This document shows, piece after piece, positions 7,243 through 15,827 of a DNA stretch of 64,000 nt. The DNA lies in the NCBI GenBank assembly GCA_964584165.1, contig CAZOYW010000001.1, positions 62,001 through 126,000 of the forward strand, given 5' to 3'. This DNA is from CAZKCI01 sp964584165 (GTDB taxonomy: Bacteria; Auribacterota; Erginobacteria; Erginobacterales; CAZKCI01). How positions within the stretch are numbered: the stretch's first letter is position 1; every line of letters begins with the position of its first letter. The position numbers were made by a program, and so were the translations under genes. Below the pieces are notes generated by a model. The model made no database searches. It was not told where the DNA came from and saw only the letters and a program-made list of their open reading frames with translations.

Positions 7243-8688
7243 ATGAAATCATTGCCTCTCTCCCCCCGGGCCGCTCGCCTTTTCCTCCTCGCCCTCGCCC
7301 TTTTCATCCTCGCCTCCGCCCCCGGCGCGCGCTACCTCCTCGACTGGCTCCGGGGCGGCCTGGGGGCGGGGGGACTGAAGATCCTCGTCGGCGGCCTCTT
7401 CCTCCTCGCCGGGGCGGGCTTCGCCCGGCTGGTGCGCATTTGGACGCTCCCCGCCCCGAACATCCTCGCCCTCGCCGCCCTCCTCCTCGCCGGGGGCGCC
7501 GGATCGCTGGCCCTCGCCATCCCCGAGGAGCGGGTGCACCTGGCCGAGTTCGCCGCCCTAAGCTTCCTCGCCGCCGCCGCCGGGCCGCGCACCAAGGGCT
7601 GGCCGCTCGCCGCCCTCCTCTTCACCGCGCTCTTCGGCGGCCTCGACGAGCTCTTCCAGTGGCTCCTCCCCAACCGCGTCGGCGACCTCCGCGACGTCCT
7701 CTTCAACGCTCTGGGGGGGCTCTGGGGCGTCCTCCTCTACCTGGCCGCGACCGCCCGCCTGCGGGCCTCCTCGGCTTCGGCCGGAGCCGGGGCGCTCCTC
7801 CTCTCCTGCTTCCCCGCCACCGCTTCCGGGGGGGACCTGGAGCTCCTCTTCCTCGACGTCGGCTACGGTGACGCCATTCTCCTCACCAACCCGTCGGGGG
7901 CGCACATCCTCATCGACACCGGCTACCCCGAGGCCCGGGAGGCCGTCGCCGGGGAGCTCGCCCGGAGAGGGGTGAAGGCGCTCGACTGGCTGATCGTCAC
8001 CCATCCCCACGCCGACCACCTCGGCAACGCGGTCTGGGCGCTTCGGGAGTTCCACCCCGCCCGTTGGGGCGACAACGGCCAGGCGATCGACCGCTTTTCC
8101 CGGAGCCTCACCGAGGAGATGGCCCGGGAATATGAGAGGGAATTCCGGGGCGGGAAGGGCTACGCGCGCCTGAAGGCCGGCGACGCGATCGCCTGGGGGG
8201 AGGTCTCGCTCCGGGTGCTCTGGCCCGACGCGCCGGCGGCGGAGGACTGGAACACCAACTCGCTCGCCCTCCGGGTCACCTCCGGGGGCTTCTCCGCGCT
8301 CCTCTCCGGAGACATCAACCTCCCCGCCGAGAGCGCCCTGATCGCCCGGGAGAAGGGGAACCTCGCCGGCGGCCTGCTCAAGGCCGGCCACCACGGCGCC
8401 GCCGACGCCTCGTCCGCGGACTGGCTCCGGGCGGTTTCGCCCCGCTGGGCGATCGTCTCGGTGGGGGCGAACGAGTGGGGCAATCCCGCCCCCGAGACGC
8501 TGCAAAGGCTCGCGGCGGCGGGGGGGCTGGTATTGCGGACCGACCGGGAGGGGATGATCTTGGTCCGCTACTCCCCTCCGGAAACGGTGCATATCTTCAG
8601 CCGCCGCTTCGGCCCCCTGATCACGAGCGTGCGGGATACGAACGGCGGAGCGCCGGCGGAGCGGAGCGGCCCGGCCGACGCTCGCTGA
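7243..8688 (+). CDS. VanZ-like membrane domain fused to ComEC-like metallo-beta-lactamase domain
   Basis: A 481-residue two-domain protein. Residues 10-170 hold four or five hydrophobic segments with the VanZ-type signature: a Glu/His block (HLAEFAALSF), GGLDELFQW at 132-140, then NRVGDLRDVLFNALGG. A short linker (171-198) leads to a metallo-beta-lactamase fold: LFLDVGYGDAILL (203-215), IDTG, the metal motif THPHADH (253-259), SGDINLP (355-361) and KAGHHGA (380-386). This order is that of the C-terminal nuclease-like domain of ComEC and its free-standing relatives. Inference: an extracytoplasmic hydrolase (possibly a phosphodiesterase) tethered by a VanZ module. No ComEC channel domain is present. 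The fusion looks continuous, with no frameshift. Confidence 0.85.
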   Translation: MKSLPLSPRAARLFLLALALFILASAPGARYLLDWLRGGLGAGGLKILVGGLFLLAGAGFARLVRIWTLPAPNILALAALLLAGGAGSLALAIPEERVHLAEFAALSFLAAAAGPRTKGWPLAALLFTALFGGLDELFQWLLPNRVGDLRDVLFNALGGLWGVLLYLAATARLRASSASAGAGALLLSCFPATASGGDLELLFLDVGYGDAILLTNPSGAHILIDTGYPEAREAVAGELARRGVKALDWLIVTHPHADHLGNAVWALREFHPARWGDNGQAIDRFSRSLTEEMAREYEREFRGGKGYARLKAGDAIAWGEVSLRVLWPDAPAAEDWNTNSLALRVTSGGFSALLSGDINLPAESALIAREKGNLAGGLLKAGHHGAADASSADWLRAVSPRWAIVSVGANEWGNPAPETLQRLAAAGGLVLRTDREGMILVRYSPPETVHIFSRRFGPLITSVRDTNGGAPAERSGPADAR

Positions 8689-8770
8689 CCCCCGCCGCTC
8701 TCGCCCGTCTTGGGGGGGAGCTCGGTCCCCTAAAATCAGCGACCGGCCAGCGCCGATCGCTGCGCAGCCT

Positions 8771-8820
8771 TATGTAACTTTGCGTAACCTCGCGTAACCT
8801 TGCGTAACCTCGCGTAACCC
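8771..8820. repeat. Five tandem 10-bp units of the GTAACCT word
   Basis: Exact period of ten: units of the form (T/C)GCGTAACCT repeat five times without spacing. The same word family returns at 11091..11170. The rest of the gap 8689..8880 shows nothing I recognise. Confidence 0.85.
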
Positions 8821-8880
8821 TGCCGCCGGCGGCAAATGCCTTGCACCCCGCTCGACGGCGACTTCCCTAGGCGCTGGGGC

Positions 8881-9618
8881 CTAAAACTTAAAGGCCATCC
8901 CGAAGCTTAAGACCGGGTAGACCGGCCAGTCGCGCACGTCGTCGGTAAAGTCGTCCTTCTCCTTGGCCAGGTCGACCCGGAAGGCGGGATCGGAGGCGAG
9001 GGGGCCGTCGGCGGAGACCGTGACGTCGCACCAGGGGATGACCACGCCGAGGTCGAAGGAGAACGTCACGTCGCTGTCCTCGTCGACGGCGTCCCCCACG
9101 CCGATGCCGACATAGGGAGCGAGCGTGGGCAGGCTGACCTTCTTCGTCAGCGTCCCCACCCCGGCTCCGGGATAACGGTTGTCGCCGACCTTGATGTCTT
9201 CGGTCGACGACTCCTCGTATCTTCCGTAACCGTTGGCCAGGCAGGCCCCCGCGCTGAGGCGAAACTGGCCGCCGCCGACGTGCCAGTCGAGCAGGAGCAG
9301 GCTGGTCAGGGTGCTCAGCTTGAAATGGTAGTCGTCCTCGTCCTCTTCCCGATGATAGGCGAAGCCCAGGTAGCTCAGGTTCCCCCGGAGGTTGAACTTC
9401 TCCGCGATCCCCACCGTGAGGTCCACGCCCGGCCCAAGCGTTCCGACCTTGAAGCCCATCGCCACGCCCGCCTGCCAGGAGGGCGAGGGCTGGGCCACCG
9501 GGGTTGCCCCGGCGTCCTTTTCCAGCCCGGCGGTGCCGGCCTCCTGGCCCCAGACGGTTTGAGTTCCGAGAAAGCAGGCGATCGCCGCGACCAACGCGCA
9601 GAATAGTTTTCCGCTCAT
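8881..9618 (-). CDS. Probable outer-membrane beta-barrel protein
   Basis: A 245-residue protein from the ATG at 9618, supported by AGGAGA seven bases upstream. Residues 1-24 (MSGKLFCALVAAIACFLG...VWG) form a signal peptide cut before QEAG. The mature chain has alternating hydrophobic/polar strands (VAMGFKVGTLGPGVDLTVGI, FNLRGNLSYLGFAY) and ends in FGMAFKF, with a terminal Phe as in many outer-membrane barrels. Acidic loops (HREEDEDDYHF, DEDSD) would face outward or bind cations. Estimated 10-12 strands by eye. It is likely an OmpA/OmpW-sized porin-like or structural protein; function unknown. It stands downstream of the DUF401 gene with a long word dyad between. Confidence 0.7.
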   Translation of the reverse strand: MSGKLFCALVAAIACFLGTQTVWGQEAGTAGLEKDAGATPVAQPSPSWQAGVAMGFKVGTLGPGVDLTVGIAEKFNLRGNLSYLGFAYHREEDEDDYHFKLSTLTSLLLLDWHVGGGQFRLSAGACLANGYGRYEESSTEDIKVGDNRYPGAGVGTLTKKVSLPTLAPYVGIGVGDAVDEDSDVTFSFDLGVVIPWCDVTVSADGPLASDPAFRVDLAKEKDDFTDDVRDWPVYPVLSFGMAFKF

Positions 9619-9674
9619 CGCGTTTCTCCTCTTGGTTGGGAGATTGACTCCACAGCCGCTGGGGCCGATGAAGG

Positions 9675-9785
9675 AGATGGACCATATGGACGAGATGGAC
9701 ATTATGGACGATCTATGGCCGGCCTTACGGGCCAATACCGTCCATATCGTCCATGCCGTCCATAACGTCCATCTCGTCCATGGCC
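9675..9785. repeat. GTCCAT word dyad
   Basis: Left arm repeats ATGGAC units (GGACGAGATGGACATTATGG); the right arm repeats the complement (CGTCCATATCGTCCATGCC). The core between them is GGCCGGCCTTACGGGCC. Nine-base periodicity. Confidence 0.85.
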
Positions 9786-9811
9786 CCGGAACCGGGTAAT
9801 CTACCGGATCG

Positions 9812-11083
9812 TCACCCCGCCGCCAAGAACAGAATCCCATAATAGGCGCCGGCGAGGAGGGCCAGGAGCCCCGCCGGGGGGAGGAGGAGACGGAAGCAGG
9901 AGGGAAAGCCCGCGCGGAAGTAGTCCTTGGAGAAGACGAAGCAGACGTGGATGGGCGAGAGGATCATCCCCAGATAGCCGCAGAAGAAGGCGAGCGACCC
10001 GCCGGCCAGAAGGGCGAGTTGCCCTCCCCCCTGGAGGAGGGGCACGACGATGGGGAAGGAGACGCCGACGTAGCCGAAGGCGATGCCGGTGATCAGCCCG
10101 GAGACAAAGGGCAGGAGGGCGATGACGAGAAGGGGCGGAACGCCGGCCGCCGTCAGCTCGTCCTTCACCGTGAGGGCGAGCCCCCCCTCGCGGAGAACGG
10201 CCCGGAGGGCCATGACCGCCAGGACCAGGCCGGCAAAGGAGACAAAGCGGCGGTCGCGGAGCGCGCCGAGGGCGGCGAACCCAGCCAGGCGGCGGTCGAG
10301 GATCGCGGCCAGGATGCCGAAGAGGAGGCCGCCGAGCATCGGAAGCTCCGGAGGGACCGCGCCCGCGGGGAGGAGCCTCCGGGCCAGGGAGAAGGCCGCG
10401 AGCGCGGCGACGAGGACGAGAAGCGGCCTCGCCTCGAAGAGGAGCCTTCGCCATCCCTCCTCCGCCCTCCCCTCTTCCCCGCCCCCCTCGCTAAAGTGCC
10501 TCCGGCGCAGAAGAAAGGCGGCGCCCGCGATGACGGCGAAGACGGTCAGGGGGAACTGGACCAGGACGAAAAGACCCAGGGGGACCTCGAGGAGACCGAC
10601 CGCCAGGATGAAACCGGGGTAGAGCGGCCACCAGTATTCCCAGACGTGGCGGAACCAGTAGTTGATCACCGCCTTGCGTTCCCCCGGAAGACCGGCGCCG
10701 ACCGAGGCCTGCTCCACCATCGGAGCCGACAAGAGGGCCCCGCCCGGGAGGGGGAGGAAGCCGACCAAGGCGGGGAGAAGGGCGCTCGAGAGCCGGCGGT
10801 CGCGGACCACGCCCCGGAAAGCCTCCACCGCCCCTTGGAGCGCCCCCGCCGCCTCCAGGAGACGGCTGAGATAGAGGATGAGGAGGACGATCAGGAGGAG
10901 ATAGGCGGTCTCGCGCTGGAAGGCGGCCCGAGCCATCGTCTCCGCGACCGCCCCGGGGGCCATCCCGGCCCAGACCCCGAGGAGCGCGCCGCCGGAGAGA
11001 AGGGCGACGGCCAGGGGGAGACCGAGGCGGTTGAGGAGAAGGATGGCGGCGAAGGAGAGAAGGAGCTTGAAGAGAGAAGGCAC
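9812..11083 (-). CDS. DUF401 family integral membrane protein
   Basis: A 423-residue membrane protein with about ten hydrophobic helices. FLPLPGGALLSAPMV (about residues 108-122) and INYWFRHVWEYWWPLYPGFI are the two diagnostic blocks of DUF401/TIGR00529, an ion-transporter-like family also found in archaea; the transported substrate is not established. I place the start at the GTG at 11083, directly before the first helix, because codons further upstream (to 11143) are translated GTAACCT repeat words. No ribosome site is clear for either choice. It follows the UraA-like gene on the same strand. Residues 206-225 form a charged cytoplasmic loop. Confidence 0.8.
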   Translation of the reverse strand: MPSLFKLLLSFAAILLLNRLGLPLAVALLSGGALLGVWAGMAPGAVAETMARAAFQRETAYLLLIVLLILYLSRLLEAAGALQGAVEAFRGVVRDRRLSSALLPALVGFLPLPGGALLSAPMVEQASVGAGLPGERKAVINYWFRHVWEYWWPLYPGFILAVGLLEVPLGLFVLVQFPLTVFAVIAGAAFLLRRRHFSEGGGEEGRAEEGWRRLLFEARPLLVLVAALAAFSLARRLLPAGAVPPELPMLGGLLFGILAAILDRRLAGFAALGALRDRRFVSFAGLVLAVMALRAVLREGGLALTVKDELTAAGVPPLLVIALLPFVSGLITGIAFGYVGVSFPIVVPLLQGGGQLALLAGGSLAFFCGYLGMILSPIHVCFVFSKDYFRAGFPSCFRLLLPPAGLLALLAGAYYGILFLAAG

Positions 11084-11090
11084 GGAATAA

Positions 11091-11170
11091 AAGTTACGTA
11101 AGGTTACGAAAAGTGCGCTAGCGGTAACCTTACGTAACCTCACGTAACTTCACGCAACCTTACGTAACTT
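11091..11170. repeat. GTAACCT 10-bp words, inverted arrangement
   Basis: Two units in one orientation (AAGTTACGTA, AGGTTACGAA), a 12-bp spacer, then five units in the opposite orientation from 11121, all ten bases long. It fills the gap between the two transporter genes and supplies the TAA stop of the UraA-like gene. Confidence 0.85.
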
Positions 11171-12410
11171 TTCTGTTTCCACCCGGAATCGCCAGGTTGA
11201 GCGCCACCCCGGTGATGCCCGCCAGGCCGATCCCGGAGATACGGAAGTTCCCGATGGAGAAACACATCCCGCCGATCCCGAAGACCAGGATCAGGGAAAC
11301 GATGATCAGGTTCCGGGGCGCGGTCAGGTCCTCCCGCGACCTGACCAGGGTCCCCAGCCCCACCACCGTGATCGCTCCGAAAAGGAGGAGCATAATCCCG
11401 CCCATGACCGGAGTCGGGATCGACTGGAGGAACGCCCCCAGCTTCCCCACGAAGGCGAGGAGGATGGCAAAGACGGCGGCCCAGGTCATGATCGCCGGGT
11501 TGAAGACCCGGATCAGCGTCACCGCCCCCGTGACCTCTGAGTAGGTGGTGTTGGGGGGGCCGCCGAGGAGGGCGGCGAGCGAGCTCGCCAGGCCGTCCCC
11601 GAGCAGGGTGTTCTGGATCCCGGGGTCCTTGAGATAGTCCCTCCCGGTCACCGAGCCGATCGCCAGGATGTCCCCGAAATGCTCGATCATGGGGGCGATC
11701 GCCACCGGCAGGATGAAGAAGACCGCCTCCCAGGACCAGCGGGGGAAGACGAACCGGGGGACCGCGAGCCAGGGCGCCCGGGAAACCGGGGAGAGATCCA
11801 CCAGCCCGAGGAAGAGGCTGGCGGCGTACCCCGCCGCGACCCCGCAGAGGATCGGGATGAGGCGAAGGAGGCCCCGACTCCGGATGGAGACCGCGATGGT
11901 GGCGGCCAGGGCGACCATGGCCGCGGCGACCGGCTTCCAGCCGGCGAGGAGGACGACGCAGCCGTCCCCGCTCTTCCCCATCGCCATGTTCACCGCCACC
12001 GGCGAAAGCACCAACCCGATCACCATGATCACCGGCCCGGTGACCACGGGGGGAAGGATCCTCTCCAGGAACCCTGACCCCTTCCAGCGCACCAGGAAGC
12101 TGACCACGACGTAGAGGATGCCGGAGACGGCCAGGCCGCAGAGGGTGGCCGGGATCCCCCAGTTCTTGACCCCGTAGATGATGGGGGCGATGAAGGCGAA
12201 GGAGGAGGCAAGGAAGATCGGGACCTTCCCCCGGGTGATGACCTGGAAAAGAAGGGTCCCCAGCCCGGCGGTGAAGAGGGCGACGTTGGGATCGAGGCCG
12301 GTGAGGAGGGGGACCAGGACCAGCGCCCCGAAGGCGACGAAGAGCATCTGGGCGCCGATCAGCGAATCCTGGAGGCGGAAACGGTAATCCGGGCTGGAAT
12401 GGTCTCTCAT
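11160..12410 (-). CDS. uraA: Uracil/xanthine permease, NCS2 family
   Basis: A 416-residue integral membrane protein, normal length for bacterial NCS2 permeases. It starts at an ATG with AAGGAG six bases upstream. The N-terminal block LQDSLIGAQMLFVAFGALVL and the pair MIEHFGDILAIGS (helix 8 Glu, about residues 240-252) and GGPPNTTYSEVTGAV (helix 10, about 282-296) match the substrate- and proton-binding segments of UraA. It should import uracil or a related nucleobase by proton symport. The last three residues (KVT) and the stop are repeat-derived. Whether the substrate is uracil or xanthine cannot be told here. Confidence 0.88.
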   Translation of the reverse strand: MRDHSSPDYRFRLQDSLIGAQMLFVAFGALVLVPLLTGLDPNVALFTAGLGTLLFQVITRGKVPIFLASSFAFIAPIIYGVKNWGIPATLCGLAVSGILYVVVSFLVRWKGSGFLERILPPVVTGPVIMVIGLVLSPVAVNMAMGKSGDGCVVLLAGWKPVAAAMVALAATIAVSIRSRGLLRLIPILCGVAAGYAASLFLGLVDLSPVSRAPWLAVPRFVFPRWSWEAVFFILPVAIAPMIEHFGDILAIGSVTGRDYLKDPGIQNTLLGDGLASSLAALLGGPPNTTYSEVTGAVTLIRVFNPAIMTWAAVFAILLAFVGKLGAFLQSIPTPVMGGIMLLLFGAITVVGLGTLVRSREDLTAPRNLIIVSLILVFGIGGMCFSIGNFRISGIGLAGITGVALNLAIPGGNRKVT

Positions 12411-12546
12411 CGTTGATCTCCTTTCCGACTGAAATTATTCACAAATCCCGCGCCGACGCCTAATGAAATGATGAAAAAATGTTATGGCGGTCGGGGCGTT
12501 CCTGCCCCATAATGCGGCGCTTTGTCCTCTCCCGAAGGAGGCCCTC

Positions 12547-13956
12547 ATGCTCACCGCGAAGGAATACTACCGCGATCCCGAGGTCCAGGAGCGCATCGCC
12601 GAGTATTGCGGCGGGACCGCCCGGGAGCCGGAGCTCTGCACCGCGGAATACCTCGTCGGATACGGGGAGGCCCTGATCGGAACGCCCGCCCCCGAGCCCT
12701 ACGTTTCCCGGCCCAAGTCCGGCTTCCACTACATCCTGGGGCGGGGGCTCGACATCTTCCGCTCCCTCTGGGACCGGGTCCACACCCTGGGCGTCCTCGA
12801 CATCGAGTATTTCAACAAGGACTACCCGGGCGAGATCTACTACGATCCGTCCGGTGTCTTCCGCCGCCTGGAGCCGGTTTACGAGGCGATCAAGAAGATC
12901 TACCGCGGCTACGGCATCCAGCCCCTGGTCCTGACCACCGGCCAGGGCTACCACTTCTCCTTCCAGATCCAGTCCGGGACCAAGACCGACCTGATGCTGG
13001 AGGACGCCGGCCGCCTGATCGATTCCCTGGAGGGGAAATACCGCGCCGCCTCCGCGAAGCGCCCGAGCAAGGTCTCCGTCCGCCACGGCAAATCCTTCGA
13101 CGGGATGGGGCGGGTGATGGAGTTCATCGCCCACCGGATCATCCGGGAAGCCGGGGAGGCCGCCGACCTCCCCCTGGTGATCACCGACGTGGCGGTCGGC
13201 CCGGGGCGCAAGGGCCGGGAGGCGATCTCCCTCGATCTCTCCTGCTTCGGCGACCCCGTCTACATGCGGGACCTTCGCTGCGCCTTCTCCACCCACCAGA
13301 AGCACAAGGTCCAGGTCTACAAGGTCGGGGAGGCGATCGCCCGCTCCATCCCGGTCCAGGTGGCCATCCCCCGGGGCAAGCTCGCCCTCGACGAAGTCCT
13401 CCACCTCCGCCGCCACTTCCGCCACAGCGCCGACTATGCCCGCGACGTCTATTGCTTCATCCCCGACTTCACCGTCAACTTCAAGAAGGTGATCGCCGAT
13501 TACCTGGAGTCGAAGCTCCACCGCTTCCACGCGTGGTACGACAGCGTCACCCAGGACCACTGGACGGTCTGGGACAAAACCTACCGCGCCTTCGACCTCC
13601 GGGCGGTCCCCCCCTGCGTCCGCCACTCGCTCGAAGTTCCCAACGACCATCTCCTGAAACCCACCAACCTCCAGACCCTGACCCGCTGCCTGCTCGCCCT
13701 CGGCTGGCACCCCCAGCACATCGCGGGGCTGGTCCGCTCCCGCTGGGAGGGCCCCTACGACTGGGGCGACCAGTGGAAGCAGTTCGACGCCGGTTCGCGC
13801 TCCTCCTTCTACGTGCGGATGTTCGCGGGGCTGCTCGCCGACGGGACCGACGGGATGGTGGACCACAACTGCGTCTCCCACCAGCAGAAGGGGTATTGCT
13901 GGCGGCCGAACTGCGGTTACAGCCTGGGCAACTACCGGTGGGACGGAAAGTTCTGA
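12547..13956 (+). CDS. Archaeo-eukaryotic primase-like protein, paralogue 1
   Basis: A 469-residue protein from the ATG at 12547, with AAGGAGG five bases upstream. Three blocks line up in order with primase small-subunit catalytic motifs: VLDIEYFN (Asp85, Glu87; motif I, DxE metal ligands), TTGQGYHFSF (His136; motif II, sGxGYH) and SLDLSCFGDPVYMRDLR followed by FSTHQKHKV (Asp230, Asp236, Arg241, Arg244, His250; motif III with the R..SxHxK tail). The C-terminus has a helical region (GWHPQHIAGLV, 387-396) and a CxxHx5Cx4C knuckle (C442, H445, C451, C456). Inference: nucleotide polymerase or primase-polymerase. The second paralogue follows 134 bp downstream. No helicase or repair gene adjoins. 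Confidence 0.6.
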   Translation: MLTAKEYYRDPEVQERIAEYCGGTAREPELCTAEYLVGYGEALIGTPAPEPYVSRPKSGFHYILGRGLDIFRSLWDRVHTLGVLDIEYFNKDYPGEIYYDPSGVFRRLEPVYEAIKKIYRGYGIQPLVLTTGQGYHFSFQIQSGTKTDLMLEDAGRLIDSLEGKYRAASAKRPSKVSVRHGKSFDGMGRVMEFIAHRIIREAGEAADLPLVITDVAVGPGRKGREAISLDLSCFGDPVYMRDLRCAFSTHQKHKVQVYKVGEAIARSIPVQVAIPRGKLALDEVLHLRRHFRHSADYARDVYCFIPDFTVNFKKVIADYLESKLHRFHAWYDSVTQDHWTVWDKTYRAFDLRAVPPCVRHSLEVPNDHLLKPTNLQTLTRCLLALGWHPQHIAGLVRSRWEGPYDWGDQWKQFDAGSRSSFYVRMFAGLLADGTDGMVDHNCVSHQQKGYCWRPNCGYSLGNYRWDGKF

Positions 13957-13969
13957 CCGAGAGTCGATA

Positions 13970-14084
13970 GGGAAGGGTTAGGAAGTGGGTCTGGAGAATG
14001 GGTTAGGGTCAGGTGGGGCTGGCTAGACCATCAACCTCACCCACCGACCAGACCAATATCCTCACCCTCACCCATCAACCATCT
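13970..14084. repeat. GGTTAGGGT / CACCCTCACC word dyad
   Basis: Left arm words GGGTTAGGGTCAGG are answered by right arm words CCTCACCCTCACCCATC around a GGGGCTGGCTAG core. It separates the two primase-like genes. Confidence 0.7.
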
Positions 14085-14090
14085 TTTACC

Positions 14091-15533
14091 ATGTCTATCC
14101 CCGTCGTCTCCGATTCCGAGCGGAAGGCCGTCCGCGACTACTACCGCTCGCCCGCCGTCCGCGAGCGGATACTCGATTTCTGCGGCGGCAGCGAGCCCTC
14201 CTGCGAATACTGGGTCGGCTTCGGCGAAACCCTCGTCCGGCGGGGCTATCTCCGCCCGATCCGCGTGGTCGAGACCTGGGACGGCCTCCAGGAACTGATG
14301 GCCGACGCCCTCGACCTCAACCGGTCGGTCTGGGACCGCGGGGCGACGCTCGCCGTCTGGGACGTGGAGTATTTCAACCTCGACACCTGGGACGGCCTCT
14401 ACCGGAACCAGAACGAATACTTCGGCCTGATGGAGCCGACCTACCGGGCGATCGAGAACCTCTTCCGGAGCTACTCGCTGCCCCACCTCAACGACTCCAC
14501 CGCCTCCGGCTACCACTTCGTCTCCCGGATCCCCTTCTCCTCGCCCGTCCACGCCCGCCTGGAGAGGATCGGGACGCTGGAGCGGAGCCTTCTCGACAAG
14601 TATGCCTTCGTCCCCGGCGGGGACAACAAGCGCAAGCGGGCGGTCTCCGAGCGGGACGGGCGCGGCTACAGCGCGGTCGGCCGCTTGACCGAGTTTCTCT
14701 GCCACCGGGTGATCGAGAAGGCCCGGGAGAAGAGCGAGCTCTCGATCACCATCTCCGACACCGCCCGGGGACGGGGGCCGCGCGGGCGGGAGGGGATGAA
14801 CCTGGATATCACCCAGTACGGCGACCCCCTCTTCATGCGGACCATCCGCACCTCCTTCTCCACCCACCAGAAGCACAAGGTCTACGTCGGCAAGGTCAGC
14901 CTGGAGACCGCCCGCGCCCTCCCCTTCTTCGCCGCCGTCCCCCGGGGGCGCCTCTCCTACCGGGACCTATTCGAGATCCGGCGGGACCTCCGGGAGGCCG
15001 CCCGCTACGCCCGGACGGCGCAATCCTCCGTCCCCGACGGCGCGGCCGGCTGGGGGAAGATCCTGGACGACTACCTCGCCTCCCCGCTCTACGCCTTCCA
15101 CCGGGAATTCGACTCGGTCGAGATCGATTCCCCCCATCGCTGGGGGGAGACCTACTGGAAGACCGACCTGGGGGCGCTCCCGGCCTGCGTCGCCGGAGCT
15201 CTCCGCAACCCCGCCTGGGGCCTCCTCGTCCCGACCAGCATCCAGACGGTCTGCCGAGTCCTGATGTCCCGGGGCTGGCATCCCAAGCACATCGGGGGGC
15301 TGATCTATTCCCACTACACCCGGAACCACGACTGGGGGATCGACTGGACCAAGTACCACGCCGAGACCCGCGCCAACTTCTGGGCCCGCGTTTACTGCGG
15401 GCTCATCGCCACCGGGATCGACACCCTCGACGACTTCAACTGCGTCTCCCACACCGAAAAGGGCTTCTGCCCTTCCCCCTGGTGCGGCCACAACCTCTCC
15501 GAATGCCGCGACGCGCTGCTCAAACGCCTCTGA
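14091..15533 (+). CDS. Archaeo-eukaryotic primase-like protein, paralogue 2
   Basis: A 480-residue paralogue of the preceding protein, similar along its whole length. It keeps all motif positions: VWDVEYFN (Asp91, Glu93), TASGYHFVSR (His142), NLDITQYGDPLFMRTIR followed by FSTHQKHKV (Asp239, Asp245, Arg250, Arg253, His259), the GWHPKHIGGLI helix, and the CxxHx5Cx4C knuckle (C451, H454, C460, C465). The start is the ATG at 14091; codons upstream belong to the repeat dyad and no ribosome site is visible. Retention of every putative catalytic and metal residue in both copies implies both are active, perhaps as a heterodimer or with divided tasks. That is inference. Confidence 0.6.
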   Translation: MSIPVVSDSERKAVRDYYRSPAVRERILDFCGGSEPSCEYWVGFGETLVRRGYLRPIRVVETWDGLQELMADALDLNRSVWDRGATLAVWDVEYFNLDTWDGLYRNQNEYFGLMEPTYRAIENLFRSYSLPHLNDSTASGYHFVSRIPFSSPVHARLERIGTLERSLLDKYAFVPGGDNKRKRAVSERDGRGYSAVGRLTEFLCHRVIEKAREKSELSITISDTARGRGPRGREGMNLDITQYGDPLFMRTIRTSFSTHQKHKVYVGKVSLETARALPFFAAVPRGRLSYRDLFEIRRDLREAARYARTAQSSVPDGAAGWGKILDDYLASPLYAFHREFDSVEIDSPHRWGETYWKTDLGALPACVAGALRNPAWGLLVPTSIQTVCRVLMSRGWHPKHIGGLIYSHYTRNHDWGIDWTKYHAETRANFWARVYCGLIATGIDTLDDFNCVSHTEKGFCPSPWCGHNLSECRDALLKRL

Positions 15534-15827
15534 CGGCTGTTTAACCGCGAATTCACGCGAATAACGCGCGAATGAGACCGGTAGATTCGCGCTTGATTCG
15601 CGCCTATTCGCGGTTCAATGTTGGTGCGCGGGGACGGCGAGATTCCGTAGCCGCGGACCTTGAGGTCCGCGGGCCGGGCGTAGCTTCGCGTATATGGGAG
15701 CGGCATCCTTGCCGGTGGCCCCGCGGTTTAAGCTCCTCATCGGTCCGATCCGTCGGATCCGACTGATCCGTCCGATCGGAGCGGTTGTTATTTGCGTCGG
15801 GGCGTGGCGCGTGCTATTTGTTTAGTT
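15534..15827. repeat. Gap with four repeat families
   Basis: Holds a CCGCGAATTCACGCGAAT dyad (15541..15616), a perfect 10-bp hairpin CCGCGGACCT (15651..15672), a GGGAGCGGCATCC element (15694..15722) and GATCCGTCGGATCCGAC words (15741..15780). No gene seen. Confidence 0.75.

Noticed and set aside
8771..8820. Possible CRISPR array (short tandem units)
   Set aside because: Units are contiguous 10-mers without spacers and no cas gene is near.
12460..13881. 473-codon frame on the minus strand
   Set aside because: Antisense of the first primase-like gene, which has a strong ribosome site and catalytic-type motifs. The antisense product is Gly/Val/Asp/Arg-rich without family resemblance.
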